Below are positions 1 to 8,147 of a stretch of DNA of 64,000 nucleotides, piece after piece. The position numbers and the translations under genes are program-made. Position 1 is the stretch's first letter. Every line of letters begins with the position of its first letter. Under the pieces are notes generated by a model that was not told the DNA's origin, made no database searches, and saw only the letters and a program-made list of their open reading frames with translations. The DNA is from Thioclava electrotropha (GTDB lineage Bacteria; Pseudomonadota; Alphaproteobacteria; Rhodobacterales; Rhodobacteraceae): positions 1,840,001-1,904,000 of the forward strand of contig NZ_CP053562.1 of the NCBI RefSeq assembly GCF_002085925.2, written 5' to 3'.

Positions 1-748
1 CCAGCGCGCTGACGCGGCGGTCCTGCCGCGTGCCCTCGATCCGCACGTCGACGACCTGCGTGCCGGTGACGATTTGCACGCCTCGGTCGCGCAGCCAGCT
101 CACGATTGGTGCGATAAGGGAATCATACTGATTATAGCGCGTGCGCAGAATGCCGGCGATCCGGGTGAAACCGGGAAAGAGATGGATGAAGCGTCGCAGG
201 TAGCGCCGCATCTCGACCACGGAATGCCATGGTTGGAAGGAGAACATCGTCGACCACATCAGCCAGAAGTTGCTGTCCAGAAAGTTGGGCTGGAACCAGT
301 CCTCGATCGTTTGGTTGCCGAGAGATCCTTCGCGATGCAGGATCAGGCGGTTGATATCCACGATGTCCTGCGCCGTGAGCGTGAGGTCAAAGCGGTCCTC
401 TGCGGGTTTGCCGTCGCGCACGATACGGCAATTGGCCGAGCCGGGCACCATGCGGTTGAAGGCGAAGATGTCCTGTGCTGCCGAGGTGGCGGGATCGTCC
501 GCCGAGGGGATCGAGCCGAGCAGATCGAACGTGCAGGCGAAATGCTCCTCGAACATCCGGCCACCGCGGACGAGATACCCGTCCTCGCCATCGCCCGATC
601 CGTCCAGCGAACCGCCCGCGGTGCCGAGTTGTTCGTAGACATGGATCGCCGCGCCATCCACGCCCGCGTCGCGTAGCAGAAAGACCGCCGTGGCAAGGCC
701 CGCGATGCCGCCGCCGACGATGTGATGTCGTTCCGTTGTCGCTTCCAT
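1..748 (-). CDS. ohyA: Oleate hydratase (MCRA family), 5' part only
   Basis: FAD-dependent hydratase that adds water to the cis-9 double bond of oleate or related unsaturated fatty acids. The first 249 codons are inside the window; the rest lies beyond the left edge. The ATG at 748 opens a reading frame with a dinucleotide-binding loop (GGGIAGLA, residues 12-19) followed by the family signature RGGRMFEEHF (61-70) and the LLGSIPS stretch, both typical of the myosin-cross-reactive-antigen family. It continues with the aromatic WFQPNFLDSNFWLMW segment. No signal peptide is visible, in line with a cytosolic or membrane-peripheral enzyme. Family assignment is strong; the substrate is inferred from the family. 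Confidence 0.87.
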   Translation of the reverse strand, partial: MEATTERHHIVGGGIAGLATAVFLLRDAGVDGAAIHVYEQLGTAGGSLDGSGDGEDGYLVRGGRMFEEHFACTFDLLGSIPSADDPATSAAQDIFAFNRMVPGSANCRIVRDGKPAEDRFDLTLTAQDIVDINRLILHREGSLGNQTIEDWFQPNFLDSNFWLMWSTMFSFQPWHSVVEMRRYLRRFIHLFPGFTRIAGILRTRYNQYDSLIAPIVSWLRDRGVQIVTGTQVVDVRIEGTRQDRRVSAL

Positions 749-1226
749 CGCCGAGCCTCGCTCTCTGCAGTCCAGATTTTCCTCGCCGCCGCCGAAATCC
801 TTGGCGACACGGCGAATTCTTGCATTTTATGAGAAACGGACGAAGAAGATAGCTCGCCGAGTTTACGCCTGCTCCGCCCGCTTGCATGGTGATCAGGGAA
901 GGCACGTCATGCGGCGGACTGCCCAAACTGTCTGAGCATGGGACCGGCCATTCGTACCGGGTGCAGCCAATATCCATGCTCTCCCTTTGGCGAGAGGGGA
1001 AATCTCGGTAGAGAGCCGACATTCGGCAGAAGCGCAGCGAATGACCGAAAACCGCCCTTCCCTTCAGGTGCTGCGAACGGCCCAAAATGGCCGTTAATAA
1101 TTCCTGCGGCAGAAGACCGATTGCTGCATGGTGAAAATGTTATCCCGCAATTTTCGATCTGCCGCGAAGCCTCTGTCTGGTCGTCGGTGCGGTCGCGTGC
1201 GACTGCCGCTCGCGACCGCCTGAGCC
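749..1226. other. Intergenic gap with one degenerate repeat copy
   Basis: No convincing gene is seen between the oleate hydratase and the MFS transporter. The stretch 1032-1047 (GCGCAGCGAATGACCG) is one copy of the repeat family found in most of the larger gaps of this window. The short frames here lack ribosome sites and protein-like composition. Confidence 0.5.
1032..1091 (+). repeat. Degenerate GCAGCGAAYG intergenic repeat, copy 1
   Basis: Contains GCGCAGCGAATGACCG, then accgccc, then GCGAACGGCCCAAAATGGCCG. Related copies lie near 10697, 10777, 22381, 22456, 22498, 37576 and 63638, all outside genes. Confidence 0.5.
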
Positions 1227-2546
1227 TCAGAAGCGGGTGCCCCAATGCGGGTGAAGGTCGTCGATCACCAGCGGATGGCGATGCGTGCGATGGCCCTGAA
1301 GATGCGGATGATCCGGCGAGAGATTGTCGTGACGATGCTCCAGCGTGACCGGATCGCCGGAGGGCCAGACGCGCAGCGCCACGATCAGGCCGAACGTCGC
1401 CAACCCTGCGAGCCCGAGAAGCGCAGTGACCGCGCCAAACTCAGTCATCAGCCAGCCGGAAAGTGGATAGGTCATCAGCCAGCAGGCATGGCTCAGCGCA
1501 AATTGCGCGGCGAAGAGGGCCGGTCGATCCTCGGAGTGCGAGGACCGTCGCAGCAAGCGACCCGACGGTGTCAGCACTGCCGAATAGCCCAAGCCCGTCG
1601 TCAGCCATGCCGCGAGCAGCAGAGGCCAGCTCAGCCCGATGGCCGAGATCGCTACGGCAAGGCCGAGGAGCGTGCCGATCATCACGGCTGCACCGGACAG
1701 CATCACCGGGCGATCCGGCACGCGCTCGAGCAGGCGCGGGAGGCCTAGCGCCGCCAGCATCGACCCCGCCCCAAAGGCGAACATTGTCCAGGCCAGATCG
1801 CTGTCCGAGAGGTTGAGCCCGCCGCGTACCAGTACGACCGAGTTCACCAGCACCATCGCGCCCGCCGCGGCCGCGGCAAGGTTCACGGCCAGAAGTCCCC
1901 GCAGTCGGGGTGTCGCAAGATAGATCCGGATGCCGCGTGTGGTCCGGTCGTAGATGCCGCGCCGGGTTGCCGCCTGTGGGCTCGGCAGGGTCACCGACAC
2001 GACCAGCAGCGCCGAGCCCGCAAACCCCGCGACCGTGCCGAGAAACAGGCTATTGTAGCTCATCACCGCCAGGAGCAGCCCGGCGAGCGTGGGACTGACG
2101 ATATTCTCAAGGTCATAGGCCAGTCGGGACAGGGACAGCGCGCGGGTGTAGCGCTCTTCTTCCGGCAGCACATCCGGCAGCGTCGCCTGAAATGTCGGGG
2201 TGAAGGCGGCGGAGGCCGATTGCAGGAGGAAGATCAGCACATAGACTTGCCAGACCTCGGTCACGAAGGGCAGTGCCAGCGCCGCGCAGGCGCGGACAAG
2301 GTCGAGCGTGACCAGAAGCGCCCGTCGGTTCACCCTGTCGGCGAAGGCGCCTGCCACCGGCGCGATGCCGACATAGGCGACCATCTTGATCGTGAAGACC
2401 GTGCCCAGAACCATCCCCGCTTTGTCCCCGGCCAGATCATAGGCCAGCAGCCCCAGCGCCACCGTGGCGAGCCCGGTGCCGAGAAGCGCTACGATCTGCG
2501 CGGCGAAGAGATGGCGATAGGTTCTGTCTGCGAGGATATCGAGCAT
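1227..2546 (-). CDS. MFS transporter with histidine-rich C-terminal tail
   Basis: A 439-residue major facilitator superfamily membrane protein of the MFS_3/enterobactin-exporter-like type, with about twelve hydrophobic segments starting at residue 10 (LFAAQIVALLGTGLATVA). The conserved loop after helix 2 reads AGAFADRVNRR. The last 40 residues are polar and hold about ten histidines (HRHDN, HPHLQGHRTHRH, LHPHW), unusual for this family and suggestive of divalent metal binding in the cytosol. I chose the ATG at 2546, because it starts directly before the first hydrophobic segment, although its ribosome site is weak; the frame is open to 2630. It is followed on the same strand by no close partner. 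Export of a metal, a siderophore or a drug are all possible. Confidence 0.8.
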   Translation of the reverse strand: MLDILADRTYRHLFAAQIVALLGTGLATVALGLLAYDLAGDKAGMVLGTVFTIKMVAYVGIAPVAGAFADRVNRRALLVTLDLVRACAALALPFVTEVWQVYVLIFLLQSASAAFTPTFQATLPDVLPEEERYTRALSLSRLAYDLENIVSPTLAGLLLAVMSYNSLFLGTVAGFAGSALLVVSVTLPSPQAATRRGIYDRTTRGIRIYLATPRLRGLLAVNLAAAAAGAMVLVNSVVLVRGGLNLSDSDLAWTMFAFGAGSMLAALGLPRLLERVPDRPVMLSGAAVMIGTLLGLAVAISAIGLSWPLLLAAWLTTGLGYSAVLTPSGRLLRRSSHSEDRPALFAAQFALSHACWLMTYPLSGWLMTEFGAVTALLGLAGLATFGLIVALRVWPSGDPVTLEHRHDNLSPDHPHLQGHRTHRHPLVIDDLHPHWGTRF

Positions 2547-2714
2547 GGGCTCATGAATAGCTTGAAATGGCCTTGCGGTCCAAGCGACCGATCTCGGTCT
2601 TCGGGTCGCGGCCCTCACCCAAGCGGTCATGGGAAGGGGCCAGCTTGGCGCCCGGTAGATCGCGCCCGACGACTCGCAACTGTTCGCCGAGGCTGATCTC
2701 CGAGCGCAGCCCGG

Positions 2715-3038
2715 TCATTCTTCGAGCGCTTTTCGGCGGGCCTGATATTCCTCGGGATCAATCTCTCCCTTTGCAAGGCGTTCCTTGAGAATGTCGAGGG
2801 CGGTGCTCTGGCTCCGGCCCGGTCCGCGCTCCATCAACCAGCGCACGGCAAGCACGGCAAGGACGATGAGCACGCCCCAGAACACAACCATCATACCTAC
2901 GCCGAAGAAACCGTAGCCTTCGCCCCACATCATCGGATGCCCGTAATAGCCCTCTGCGTAGCCGCCCGGCGCATCGGCGAAAGCGACTGCCGGGACAAGG
3001 GGTGCGAGACATGCAGTGAAAAGAGAAAATTTCGTCAT
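2715..3038 (-). CDS. Small membrane protein with SHOCT domain
   Basis: A 107-residue protein with an N-terminal signal-like helix (residues 5-22), a Gly/Tyr-rich stretch, one transmembrane helix (about 48-68, VGMMVVFWGVLIVLAVLAV) and a C-terminal SHOCT motif (LKERLAKGEIDPEEY), a short helical-hairpin oligomerisation module common at the end of small bacterial membrane proteins. GGAGG seven bases before the ATG at 3038 fixes the start. It lies about 100 bp downstream of the anti-sigma gene on the same strand and may be part of that operon. The specific function is unknown. Confidence 0.8.
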   Translation of the reverse strand: MTKFSLFTACLAPLVPAVAFADAPGGYAEGYYGHPMMWGEGYGFFGVGMMVVFWGVLIVLAVLAVRWLMERGPGRSQSTALDILKERLAKGEIDPEEYQARRKALEE

Positions 3039-3141
3039 AGTCGCCTCCACGCGTTTGTTTTGGCGTCGATACACCTTTGATGAATGGCCGACATTGAGCC
3101 AGATCAACGGCGCGCTCCGAAGGATGCCACAGCGCAAAAAA

Positions 3142-3918
3142 TCATTGGTTGAAAGCGAGTTGCCGGTAGGCGGCCTCGGCCATCGGCCAGAGCGCGGTGC
3201 CGCTCAAAGGTGCGGACAGGGCGAAGCCGTAGCCCCGATCAACCCAGATCAGACTCGCCACACCATCCGCTCCCTCGGTCAGGCGAAACGCGGTTTCTCC
3301 GGTGGACAGCGCCGTGACATAGAGCGTCAGCCGCGCCCCCGCTTGGGTTTCATACATCAGCTGCGCGGCGGGGCCTTGATCGGCGGGCAGCAGGCGCCCG
3401 CCCACGAGGCTGTAGCCCTGCGCCGAGAGGTCCGGGGCGACGAGTTTGCGGTCGAGCCGCTTCGTCAGCCAGGCCATCAGGTGATCGCGCTCCCGTGCGG
3501 CGACTTCGACCGGATGAACGACCTCTACCGTATAGACCGCATGGGCGACCTGTGCCTCGCGGGCGAGCTCTCTCAGTGGGGCGGTCGGTGGGGCGCTCCC
3601 ATCCTGACGCGCCAGCCCCCAACCGGCGCCAAGCCCTGCGGCAAAGAGCGCCAAAGCGGCCGCCATCCGTGTCCAGTCCGGTCGGGTCGGGGTGGCGACA
3701 CGCAGCCGCGCCGGGATAGGTGCAGCGTGGATCGGGGAGAGGGCCGCGCGCAGGGCGTCGCGATCGGCGCGCATCGCGGAGAGTCTCTGCGCCAGCGCAG
3801 GGTCCTCCGCGAGCCTCGCCTGCACCCGGGTGCGGGCTTCGGGAGGGAGCCGATCGTCGAGATAGGCGTGCAGCTCCGCCTCGTTCAGCATGTTGGCGTC
3901 CACATGGGGATCTGTCAT
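3142..3918 (-). CDS. Membrane-anchored anti-sigma factor
   Basis: A 258-residue partner of the ECF sigma factor just upstream. The N-terminal 60 residues are a charged helical zinc-less anti-sigma domain (LHAYLDDRLPPEAR), followed by one membrane helix (about residues 86-104, MAAALALFAAGLGAGWGLA) and a periplasmic sensor domain ending in ...YRQLAFNQ. The ATG overlaps the sigma stop codon by four bases (ATGA), so the two are translationally coupled. Family knowledge says such proteins hold the sigma factor at the membrane until a periplasmic signal arrives. The signal is unknown; the neighbouring iron permease and cupredoxin make iron or another metal a reasonable guess. Confidence 0.85.
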   Translation of the reverse strand: MTDPHVDANMLNEAELHAYLDDRLPPEARTRVQARLAEDPALAQRLSAMRADRDALRAALSPIHAAPIPARLRVATPTRPDWTRMAAALALFAAGLGAGWGLARQDGSAPPTAPLRELAREAQVAHAVYTVEVVHPVEVAARERDHLMAWLTKRLDRKLVAPDLSAQGYSLVGGRLLPADQGPAAQLMYETQAGARLTLYVTALSTGETAFRLTEGADGVASLIWVDRGYGFALSAPLSGTALWPMAEAAYRQLAFNQ

Positions 3919-4439
3919 TTGAGCCTCCGCAGATGGGGACGGCGCGGGCGGTCGGGGCGGTCATGGCCGGTCATCTCGCGCAGCGCCTCGCGGCCTCGGG
4001 CAAGGCGCGACATTACCGTGCCCTTGGGCAGGCTGAGGATCCGGGCGACCGCGTCATAGCTGAAATCCTCCACTCCGACCAAAAGCAATACCTCCTGCTG
4101 CTCGATCGGCAGGCGTGCCAGAGCCCCCAGCACATCGCCGAGAAACACGACCGTCTCGGCATCGACCGTCGTCCCGGCGAGATCGTCGGGATCGACGGCA
4201 CCCGCCTCGGGGCGCCGCGCGCGATGACGATGCGCATCGTGGTAGAGGTTGCGCAAAATGCGAAACAGCCAGGCCCGCAGCTTGTCCTCCGAGCGCAGCA
4301 GGTGCCAGCGCGTCAGCGCCCGCGCGAGACAGTCCTGCACCAGATCATCCGCCGCATCGCGCTCGCGGGTCAGCGCGAAGGCGAAGCGGCGCAGCGCGGG
4401 GATCTGCGCCTCGATCAGATGGCGGGTGCGAAGGGTCAC
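3915..4439 (-). CDS. ECF-type RNA polymerase sigma factor
   Basis: A 174-residue group IV sigma factor. Region 2 is visible at residues 10-75 (RRFAFALTRERDAADDLVQDCLARAL then LRAWLFRILRNLYHDAHR), region 4 at 105-155 (LARLPIEQQEVLLLVGVEDFSYDAVARILSLPKGTVMSRLARGR). It starts with GTG at 4439, with AAGG eight bases upstream. It is coupled to the anti-sigma gene by an ATGA overlap. Likely targets are its own cluster (secreted-repeat protein, FTR1 permease, cupredoxin), which is inference from position; no promoter motif could be proven. Confidence 0.92.
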   Translation of the reverse strand: MTLRTRHLIEAQIPALRRFAFALTRERDAADDLVQDCLARALTRWHLLRSEDKLRAWLFRILRNLYHDAHRHRARRPEAGAVDPDDLAGTTVDAETVVFLGDVLGALARLPIEQQEVLLLVGVEDFSYDAVARILSLPKGTVMSRLARGREALREMTGHDRPDRPRRPHLRRLK

Positions 4440-4458
4440 ACGGGCGGGCCTTGTTCGA

Positions 4459-4487
4459 CCGGGCGGCCTCGATGGGACGCCGCCCGG
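4459..4487 (-). terminator. GC-rich hairpin between secreted-repeat gene and sigma gene
   Basis: CCGGGCGGC (4459-4467) pairs with GCCGCCCGG (4479-4487), a 9-bp stem with an 11-base loop. It follows the stop of the gene ending at 4496. No T-run follows, so it may attenuate or stabilise rather than fully terminate. Confidence 0.45.
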
Positions 4488-4495
4488 AGATTGCG

Positions 4496-4867
4496 TCAGG
4501 GCTGGGCGACCTTCCAGGCGCCGTTGGCGACGCCATCGCCGGTCACGTCGCCCGGCTTCATGTCATTCTTCCAAGTATACAGCGGTTGGCCCTTATATGC
4601 CCATTGCTTCGTGCCATCGTCGCGGGTGATCACGCTCCAGTCGCCCATCGCCTGATCTTCGGCGGTGGCCATCAGCGGCGGCCAGTTGGTGGCGCAAGGA
4701 CCGTTGCAGGCGGACATGCCCTCGCTGTCCTTGGCGAAAGTGTAGAGCGTCATGCCCGCGGAATCGACCAGCGTGGGCCCCTTGGCGGTGTCGGTGACAC
4801 TGGCGGGATCGGCTTGCGCAATGCTCGCGGCCAGCAAAACGGCAGTGGTCAGCAGAAATCGTTTCAT
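4496..4867 (-). CDS. Exported lipoprotein_15 / secreted-repeat protein
   Basis: A 123-residue exported protein with a clear signal peptide (MKRFLLTTAVLLAASIAQA) and the two-part secreted repeat of the Lipoprotein_15 family: LVDSAGMTLYTFAKD...GMSACNGPCATNWPPL, then WAYKGQPLYTWKNDMKPGDVTGDG. Proteins of this family often sit beside ECF sigma/anti-sigma pairs, as here. GAGAGGAG before the ATG at 4867 supports the start. The two cysteines (SACNGPC) may form a disulfide or bind a ligand. The molecular function of the family is not established. Confidence 0.88.
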   Translation of the reverse strand: MKRFLLTTAVLLAASIAQADPASVTDTAKGPTLVDSAGMTLYTFAKDSEGMSACNGPCATNWPPLMATAEDQAMGDWSVITRDDGTKQWAYKGQPLYTWKNDMKPGDVTGDGVANGAWKVAQP

Positions 4868-4910
4868 CTTCCTCTCCTCTCGGAATTGGGTCCTGTAGGG
4901 AAGAAGACGA

Positions 4911-4939
4911 CCCCGGCGCGGGAATAATCCCGGCCGGGG
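4911..4939 (-). terminator. Hairpin downstream of the FTR1 permease
   Basis: CCCCGGC (4911-4917) pairs with GCCGGGG (4933-4939), with an inner GGG/CCC pair. On the minus strand it lies just after the permease stop and is followed by TCGTCTTCTTCC, a weakly T-rich tail. Confidence 0.5.
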
Positions 4940-4968
4940 CAAAAAAATCTGAATTGTGAGGACGAGCC

Positions 4969-5799
4969 TCAGGCCAGACGGGCCTGCAGGCTGCGGCTCT
5001 GCCAGCGCAGGATACCTGCGACCGTGGCCCAGTAGACGATCCAGCCGCCCAGCGTCGCGGCGTCCGGCGCGGCGCGATAGCCGGTCAGCGCCGAGATCAG
5101 CCCGCCAATACGGCTGCCGTCATCGAGCACCGCGCTCATATCCCAGAGCGGCGCGCCGAAGGGCAGGATACCTGCCGAGACGAGATCATCCACACCGGTG
5201 GTGAAAAGCGCCGCGCCCAGAAGCAGCAGCATGACCTCGGACACACGGAAGAAGCCGCGCCACGGCATGAAACGCGCCCCGGCCCGCAGCGCCGCATAGC
5301 TTGCCCCGGCGGCAGCCACGCCCACGGCGATCGAGGCGAGAACGCCTGCCATCTCGCTCTGCTTCGCCGCCGCGAGCGAGCCATAGAGGAAGACCACCGT
5401 TTCCGAGCCTTCGCGCGCCACCGCCGCCATCGCGAGGACGAAGACCGCCCACCAGCTTTGGCGTATCGCGGCGGCTTTCAGCCCGGCCTCGAGGTCGCGT
5501 TTCAGCGTGCGGCCATGGCCCCGCATCCAGAGCACCATCTGCACGATCAGCCCGGCCGCGACGAAGACCATCACCGTCATCAAGTCCTGCCGGACATCTG
5601 CCGACAGAAGCTTCGAGAAGCCCAACAGCGTCAGCGCAAAGGTCAGCGCCAGCGCGAGACCCGTCAGCACGCCACCCCAAAGGAAGCGCGCCGCTCGACG
5701 TCCGGCGCCTTCATGCGCGAGCCAGCCCGCGAGAATGCCGATGACGAGAAGCGCCTCGACGCTTTCGCGCCACAGGATGAAGATGATCTGTCCGTCCAT
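4969..5799 (-). CDS. efeU: FTR1-family high-affinity iron permease
   Basis: A 276-residue inner-membrane iron permease with about seven hydrophobic segments. Both REXXE-type iron-translocation motifs are present: RESVE at residues 11-15 and REGSE at 129-133. In characterised EfeU and FtrC systems the permease works with periplasmic partners; here the cupredoxin at 5827-6168 is immediately upstream, 28 bases away, on the same strand. No EfeO M75 domain, EfeB peroxidase or FtrD ferredoxin gene is in the neighbourhood, so this is a reduced version of the FtrABCD/EfeUOB systems. The symbol is by family only; ftrC would be equally justified. Confidence 0.9.
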   Translation of the reverse strand: MDGQIIFILWRESVEALLVIGILAGWLAHEGAGRRAARFLWGGVLTGLALALTFALTLLGFSKLLSADVRQDLMTVMVFVAAGLIVQMVLWMRGHGRTLKRDLEAGLKAAAIRQSWWAVFVLAMAAVAREGSETVVFLYGSLAAAKQSEMAGVLASIAVGVAAAGASYAALRAGARFMPWRGFFRVSEVMLLLLGAALFTTGVDDLVSAGILPFGAPLWDMSAVLDDGSRIGGLISALTGYRAAPDAATLGGWIVYWATVAGILRWQSRSLQARLA

Positions 5800-5826
5800 G
5801 ACATTCTCCTGCGGGTGGAAGATGGA

Positions 5827-6168
5827 TTATTTGACGACGATCGTGCCCTTGGCGGTGTCGAGATCCTCGTGGAATTCTTCGACGAAGGGATAGTTGCCAG
5901 CAGGTAGCGCCGGAAGGTCGATTGTCTCGGTCTGGCCCGGCGCGATGATCTTCTCGATACGCAGGCGCTTGCTTTCGAACTCGGCGGCAGTGTTGCCGGT
6001 ATTCGAGACGGTCAGCGTCACGGCGGTATCGGCGGCCAGTTCGATCGTCTGCGGCGCGACGACACCGTCGGTCAGGGTAATCGTCGGCACGGTTTCGTCC
6101 GCGATGGCGAGCGCCGGCGCGCAGGCCAACACGATGAGCGCGGGAATGATGCGTGAAATACGGGTCAT
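5827..6168 (-). CDS. Periplasmic cupredoxin-like iron-uptake protein
   Basis: A 113-residue exported protein: signal peptide (residues 1-23, ending ALAIADE) followed by a cupredoxin-fold domain (TITLTDGVVAPQTIELAADTA ... LPAGNYPFVEEFHEDLDTAKGTIVV), the same domain found at the N-terminus of EfeO and in FtrB. It carries acidic residues (EEFHEDLD) rather than a full type-1 copper set, in keeping with an iron-chaperone role for the neighbouring FTR1 permease. AGGAA six bases before the ATG at 6168 supports the start. It is the first gene of a two-gene unit with the permease. Confidence 0.85.
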   Translation of the reverse strand: MTRISRIIPALIVLACAPALAIADETVPTITLTDGVVAPQTIELAADTAVTLTVSNTGNTAAEFESKRLRIEKIIAPGQTETIDLPALPAGNYPFVEEFHEDLDTAKGTIVVK

Positions 6169-6291
6169 GATGTTCCTGCTTGTCTGTTCGCCCGTCGAAT
6201 AACCGACAAAAACACTTGGGTCAAATAATTCCCGATAAAAATGCTAAGCTGTTTCGCGTGCAAATAGGCGCTCGGCGCTGAACGGGCCGAG

Positions 6292-6860
6292 TCTGACCTT
6301 CCTCACTTCCAAAGAGCCATGGCAAACCGCGGGGCGATGACCGGCGGGTCTTGAGCGGGATAATCTTCATTAATCGTCATGGCTTGCGTTGGTCCGATGC
6401 GCCGCCAGAGTATGGTCCACCGAAGACCTTCTAAAAACGATGGAAGCGCTGGAGGTGAGTGGCTGAACGCCACTGGTCCGAGAGAAGCCACGAACGGGGT
6501 ATTTTCGCCCGGATGATGGAGGGGCTTGCATCCGGCGCCGCCGACCGGAAGACAGTGATGATCGATGTGAGCAGGCGAACGCCATGCGTTCGAGTGAGCC
6601 TGCGCAAGTAACTCAAGGCGCACCGCACGGCTTCGAGGCCGCGGTTGAAAAAGGGGGGCGTGGCAGGCTGATTGGGCGGAGTTCGAAGATCAGAAAACGA
6701 TCCGGGGGATCGTTTTCCTGAGAACGGGTGGCATGAACACCAAGTTGCATGCCGTCACGGACGCGAACGACCGCCCGATCAAGTTCTTCATGACAGCCGG
6801 CCAGATCAGCGACTACACCGGTGCGGCGGCCCTGCTGAGCAGCCTGCCCGTGGCCGAAGG
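6292..6860 (+). pseudogene. Decayed IS5-family transposase
   Basis: Translating in shifting plus-strand frames gives ordered pieces of an IS5-type DDE transposase: PKSHGKP, DDRRVLSGIIFINRHGLRW and SDAPPEYGPPKTF (6296-6430), a stop, then GIFARMMEGLASGAADRKTVMID (about 6501-6567), LKAHRTAS (about 6611-6634), and MNTKLHAVTDANDRPIKFF then MTAGQISDYTGAAALL (6733-6840). The rest of the catalytic part is missing. Stops, frame changes and two short insertions show it is inactive. A second remnant of the same family lies at 62941-63356. Confidence 0.82.
6693..6717. repeat. Perfect 11-bp hairpin inserted in the IS5 remnant
   Basis: GAAAACGATCC (6693-6703) and GGATCGTTTTC (6707-6717) are perfect inverted copies separated by GGG. 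The hairpin sits inside about 44 extra bases that interrupt the transposase reading between the IGR and GGMNTKL parts. Confidence 0.6.
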
Positions 6861-7148
6861 GCGGCTCTCCGCCCAGGCCACCGAGCGGGTAGCGATCGGC
6901 CCTAAGCTGACATCTGTTTTTGCGAGAACGCTGCGTGAGAACGCCGGAACAATAGTCGGTCACGGTAGCAGCAGGATGCTCCTGCTGCGAGCGGCGCAAA
7001 AGTCGTCCGCTCTTGCGCCTTCTGGCGACAGGGAGGGTGCGAAGATTTTTTCCGTGGACTCGTATCGCAAGGTTCGACTTGCCTGCGCCGAGGAGATCGT
7101 CAAGCTTGCGACGGCAAGCCTGCCGGTTCGGTAATCGAGGAGGAGCCG
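6861..7148. other. Non-coding stretch with two hairpins before the LOG gene
   Basis: An open frame continues from the transposase remnant to 7134 but its protein resembles nothing I know. A perfect hairpin lies at 6968-6988 (GCAGCAGGA/TCCTGCTGC, loop TGC) and a weaker one at 6994-7020 (GGCGCAA/TTGCGCC). The ribosome site of the next gene (GAGGAGGAG) is at 7138-7146. Confidence 0.45.
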
Positions 7149-8147
7149 ATGTCGGAGACAATCGAAGAGGACAGCGCCAAGCCCCAGCCCGCCGATGACG
7201 TGGCGCGCGAGGTCGATCTGCCGTGGTGCCAGCCCAAGCCCGGCCACGAGGATGTCCGCGCCCCCGATCTGATCCGCGAGATCATGGCGCATCCGAACTA
7301 CCTGCAGGCCGATGAGGATGTCGATTTCCTCAACCGCGACGAGATGCGCGGCCCGCGCCTGCAGCTCGATTACCAGAAGGCCGAGACGCTGCTGCGCGAA
7401 CATGGCATCGCCCATTCGATCGTGGTCTTCGGCGGCACCCGCATCCCCGAACCGGAAGCCGCGCGCGAGAAGCTGGCCGATATGGAGGCCCGCAGCGCGG
7501 CCGATCCGAGCAATGAGGATCTGACCCGCCGCGTCGAGATCGCCAGACGCGTCGTCGCGAAAAGCCGCTATTACGACGTCGCCCGGGCTTTCGGCCAGAT
7601 CGTAGGTGCGCGCGAGGGCGCGCATGGCAACCGGCTGGTGATCGTCACCGGCGGCGGGCCGGGGATGATGGAAGCCGCCAATCGCGGTGCGCATGATGCG
7701 GGTGCGCGCACGGTGGGGCTCAATATCACGCTCCCGCACGAGCAATTCCCGAACCCCTATATCACGCCGGGCCTGTGTTTCCGCTTCCGCTATTTCGCCC
7801 TGCGCAAGCTGCATTTCCTGATGCGCGCGCGGGCGCTCGTGGTGTTTCCGGGCGGTTATGGCACGCTCGACGAGCTGTTCGAGACGCTCACGCTGATCCA
7901 GACCCGCAAGATCCGCCCGTTGCCGGTGATCCTTGTCGGGCGCGACTATTGGAGCCGGGTCTTCGATCCGGATTTCCTTGTGGAGGAGGGGGTGATCGAC
8001 CCCGAGGACCGCGACCTGTTCTGGTATGCCGAAAGCGCCGACGAGATCTGGGAGGATATCGGGCGCTGGTATGCGCAGTTCGGTCGCAATATCGACGAAC
8101 CAATGGGAGGAGAGGATGAAGATTTCATTTCACGGTGCCGCGCATGA
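7149..8147 (+). CDS. LOG-family protein (nucleotide 5'-monophosphate phosphoribohydrolase-like)
   Basis: A 332-residue protein of the Rossmann-like LOG family, formerly annotated as lysine decarboxylase. Characterised members hydrolyse the N-glycosidic bond of purine or cytokinin riboside monophosphates. The signature is complete: VTGGGPGMMEAANRGA (about residues 172-187) and VVFPGGYGTLDELFE (about 235-249), which hold the ribose-phosphate site and catalytic Glu. An N-terminal extension of about 90 residues marks the longer type II/III bacterial subfamily. GAGGAGGAG precedes the ATG. Its 3' end overlaps the next gene by 32 bases, implying coupled expression. Confidence 0.88.
   Translation: MSETIEEDSAKPQPADDVAREVDLPWCQPKPGHEDVRAPDLIREIMAHPNYLQADEDVDFLNRDEMRGPRLQLDYQKAETLLREHGIAHSIVVFGGTRIPEPEAAREKLADMEARSAADPSNEDLTRRVEIARRVVAKSRYYDVARAFGQIVGAREGAHGNRLVIVTGGGPGMMEAANRGAHDAGARTVGLNITLPHEQFPNPYITPGLCFRFRYFALRKLHFLMRARALVVFPGGYGTLDELFETLTLIQTRKIRPLPVILVGRDYWSRVFDPDFLVEEGVIDPEDRDLFWYAESADEIWEDIGRWYAQFGRNIDEPMGGEDEDFISRCRA

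Noticed and set aside
3016..4059. Plus-strand open frame of 347 codons opposite the anti-sigma gene
   Set aside because: The opposite strand has a coupled sigma/anti-sigma pair with recognisable regions; the plus frame is low-complexity Arg/Gly.
4911..4939. Reading GGGATTATTCCC upstream of the secreted-repeat gene as an ECF promoter box
   Set aside because: It is the apex of a strong hairpin located after the permease stop, better explained as a terminator; the candidate box upstream of the cupredoxin has a different spacing.
6733..7134. The 133-codon frame read as an intact gene
   Set aside because: Its first 35 residues are the middle of an IS5 transposase and the remainder is unrelated sequence; it is a chance fusion of remnant and gap.
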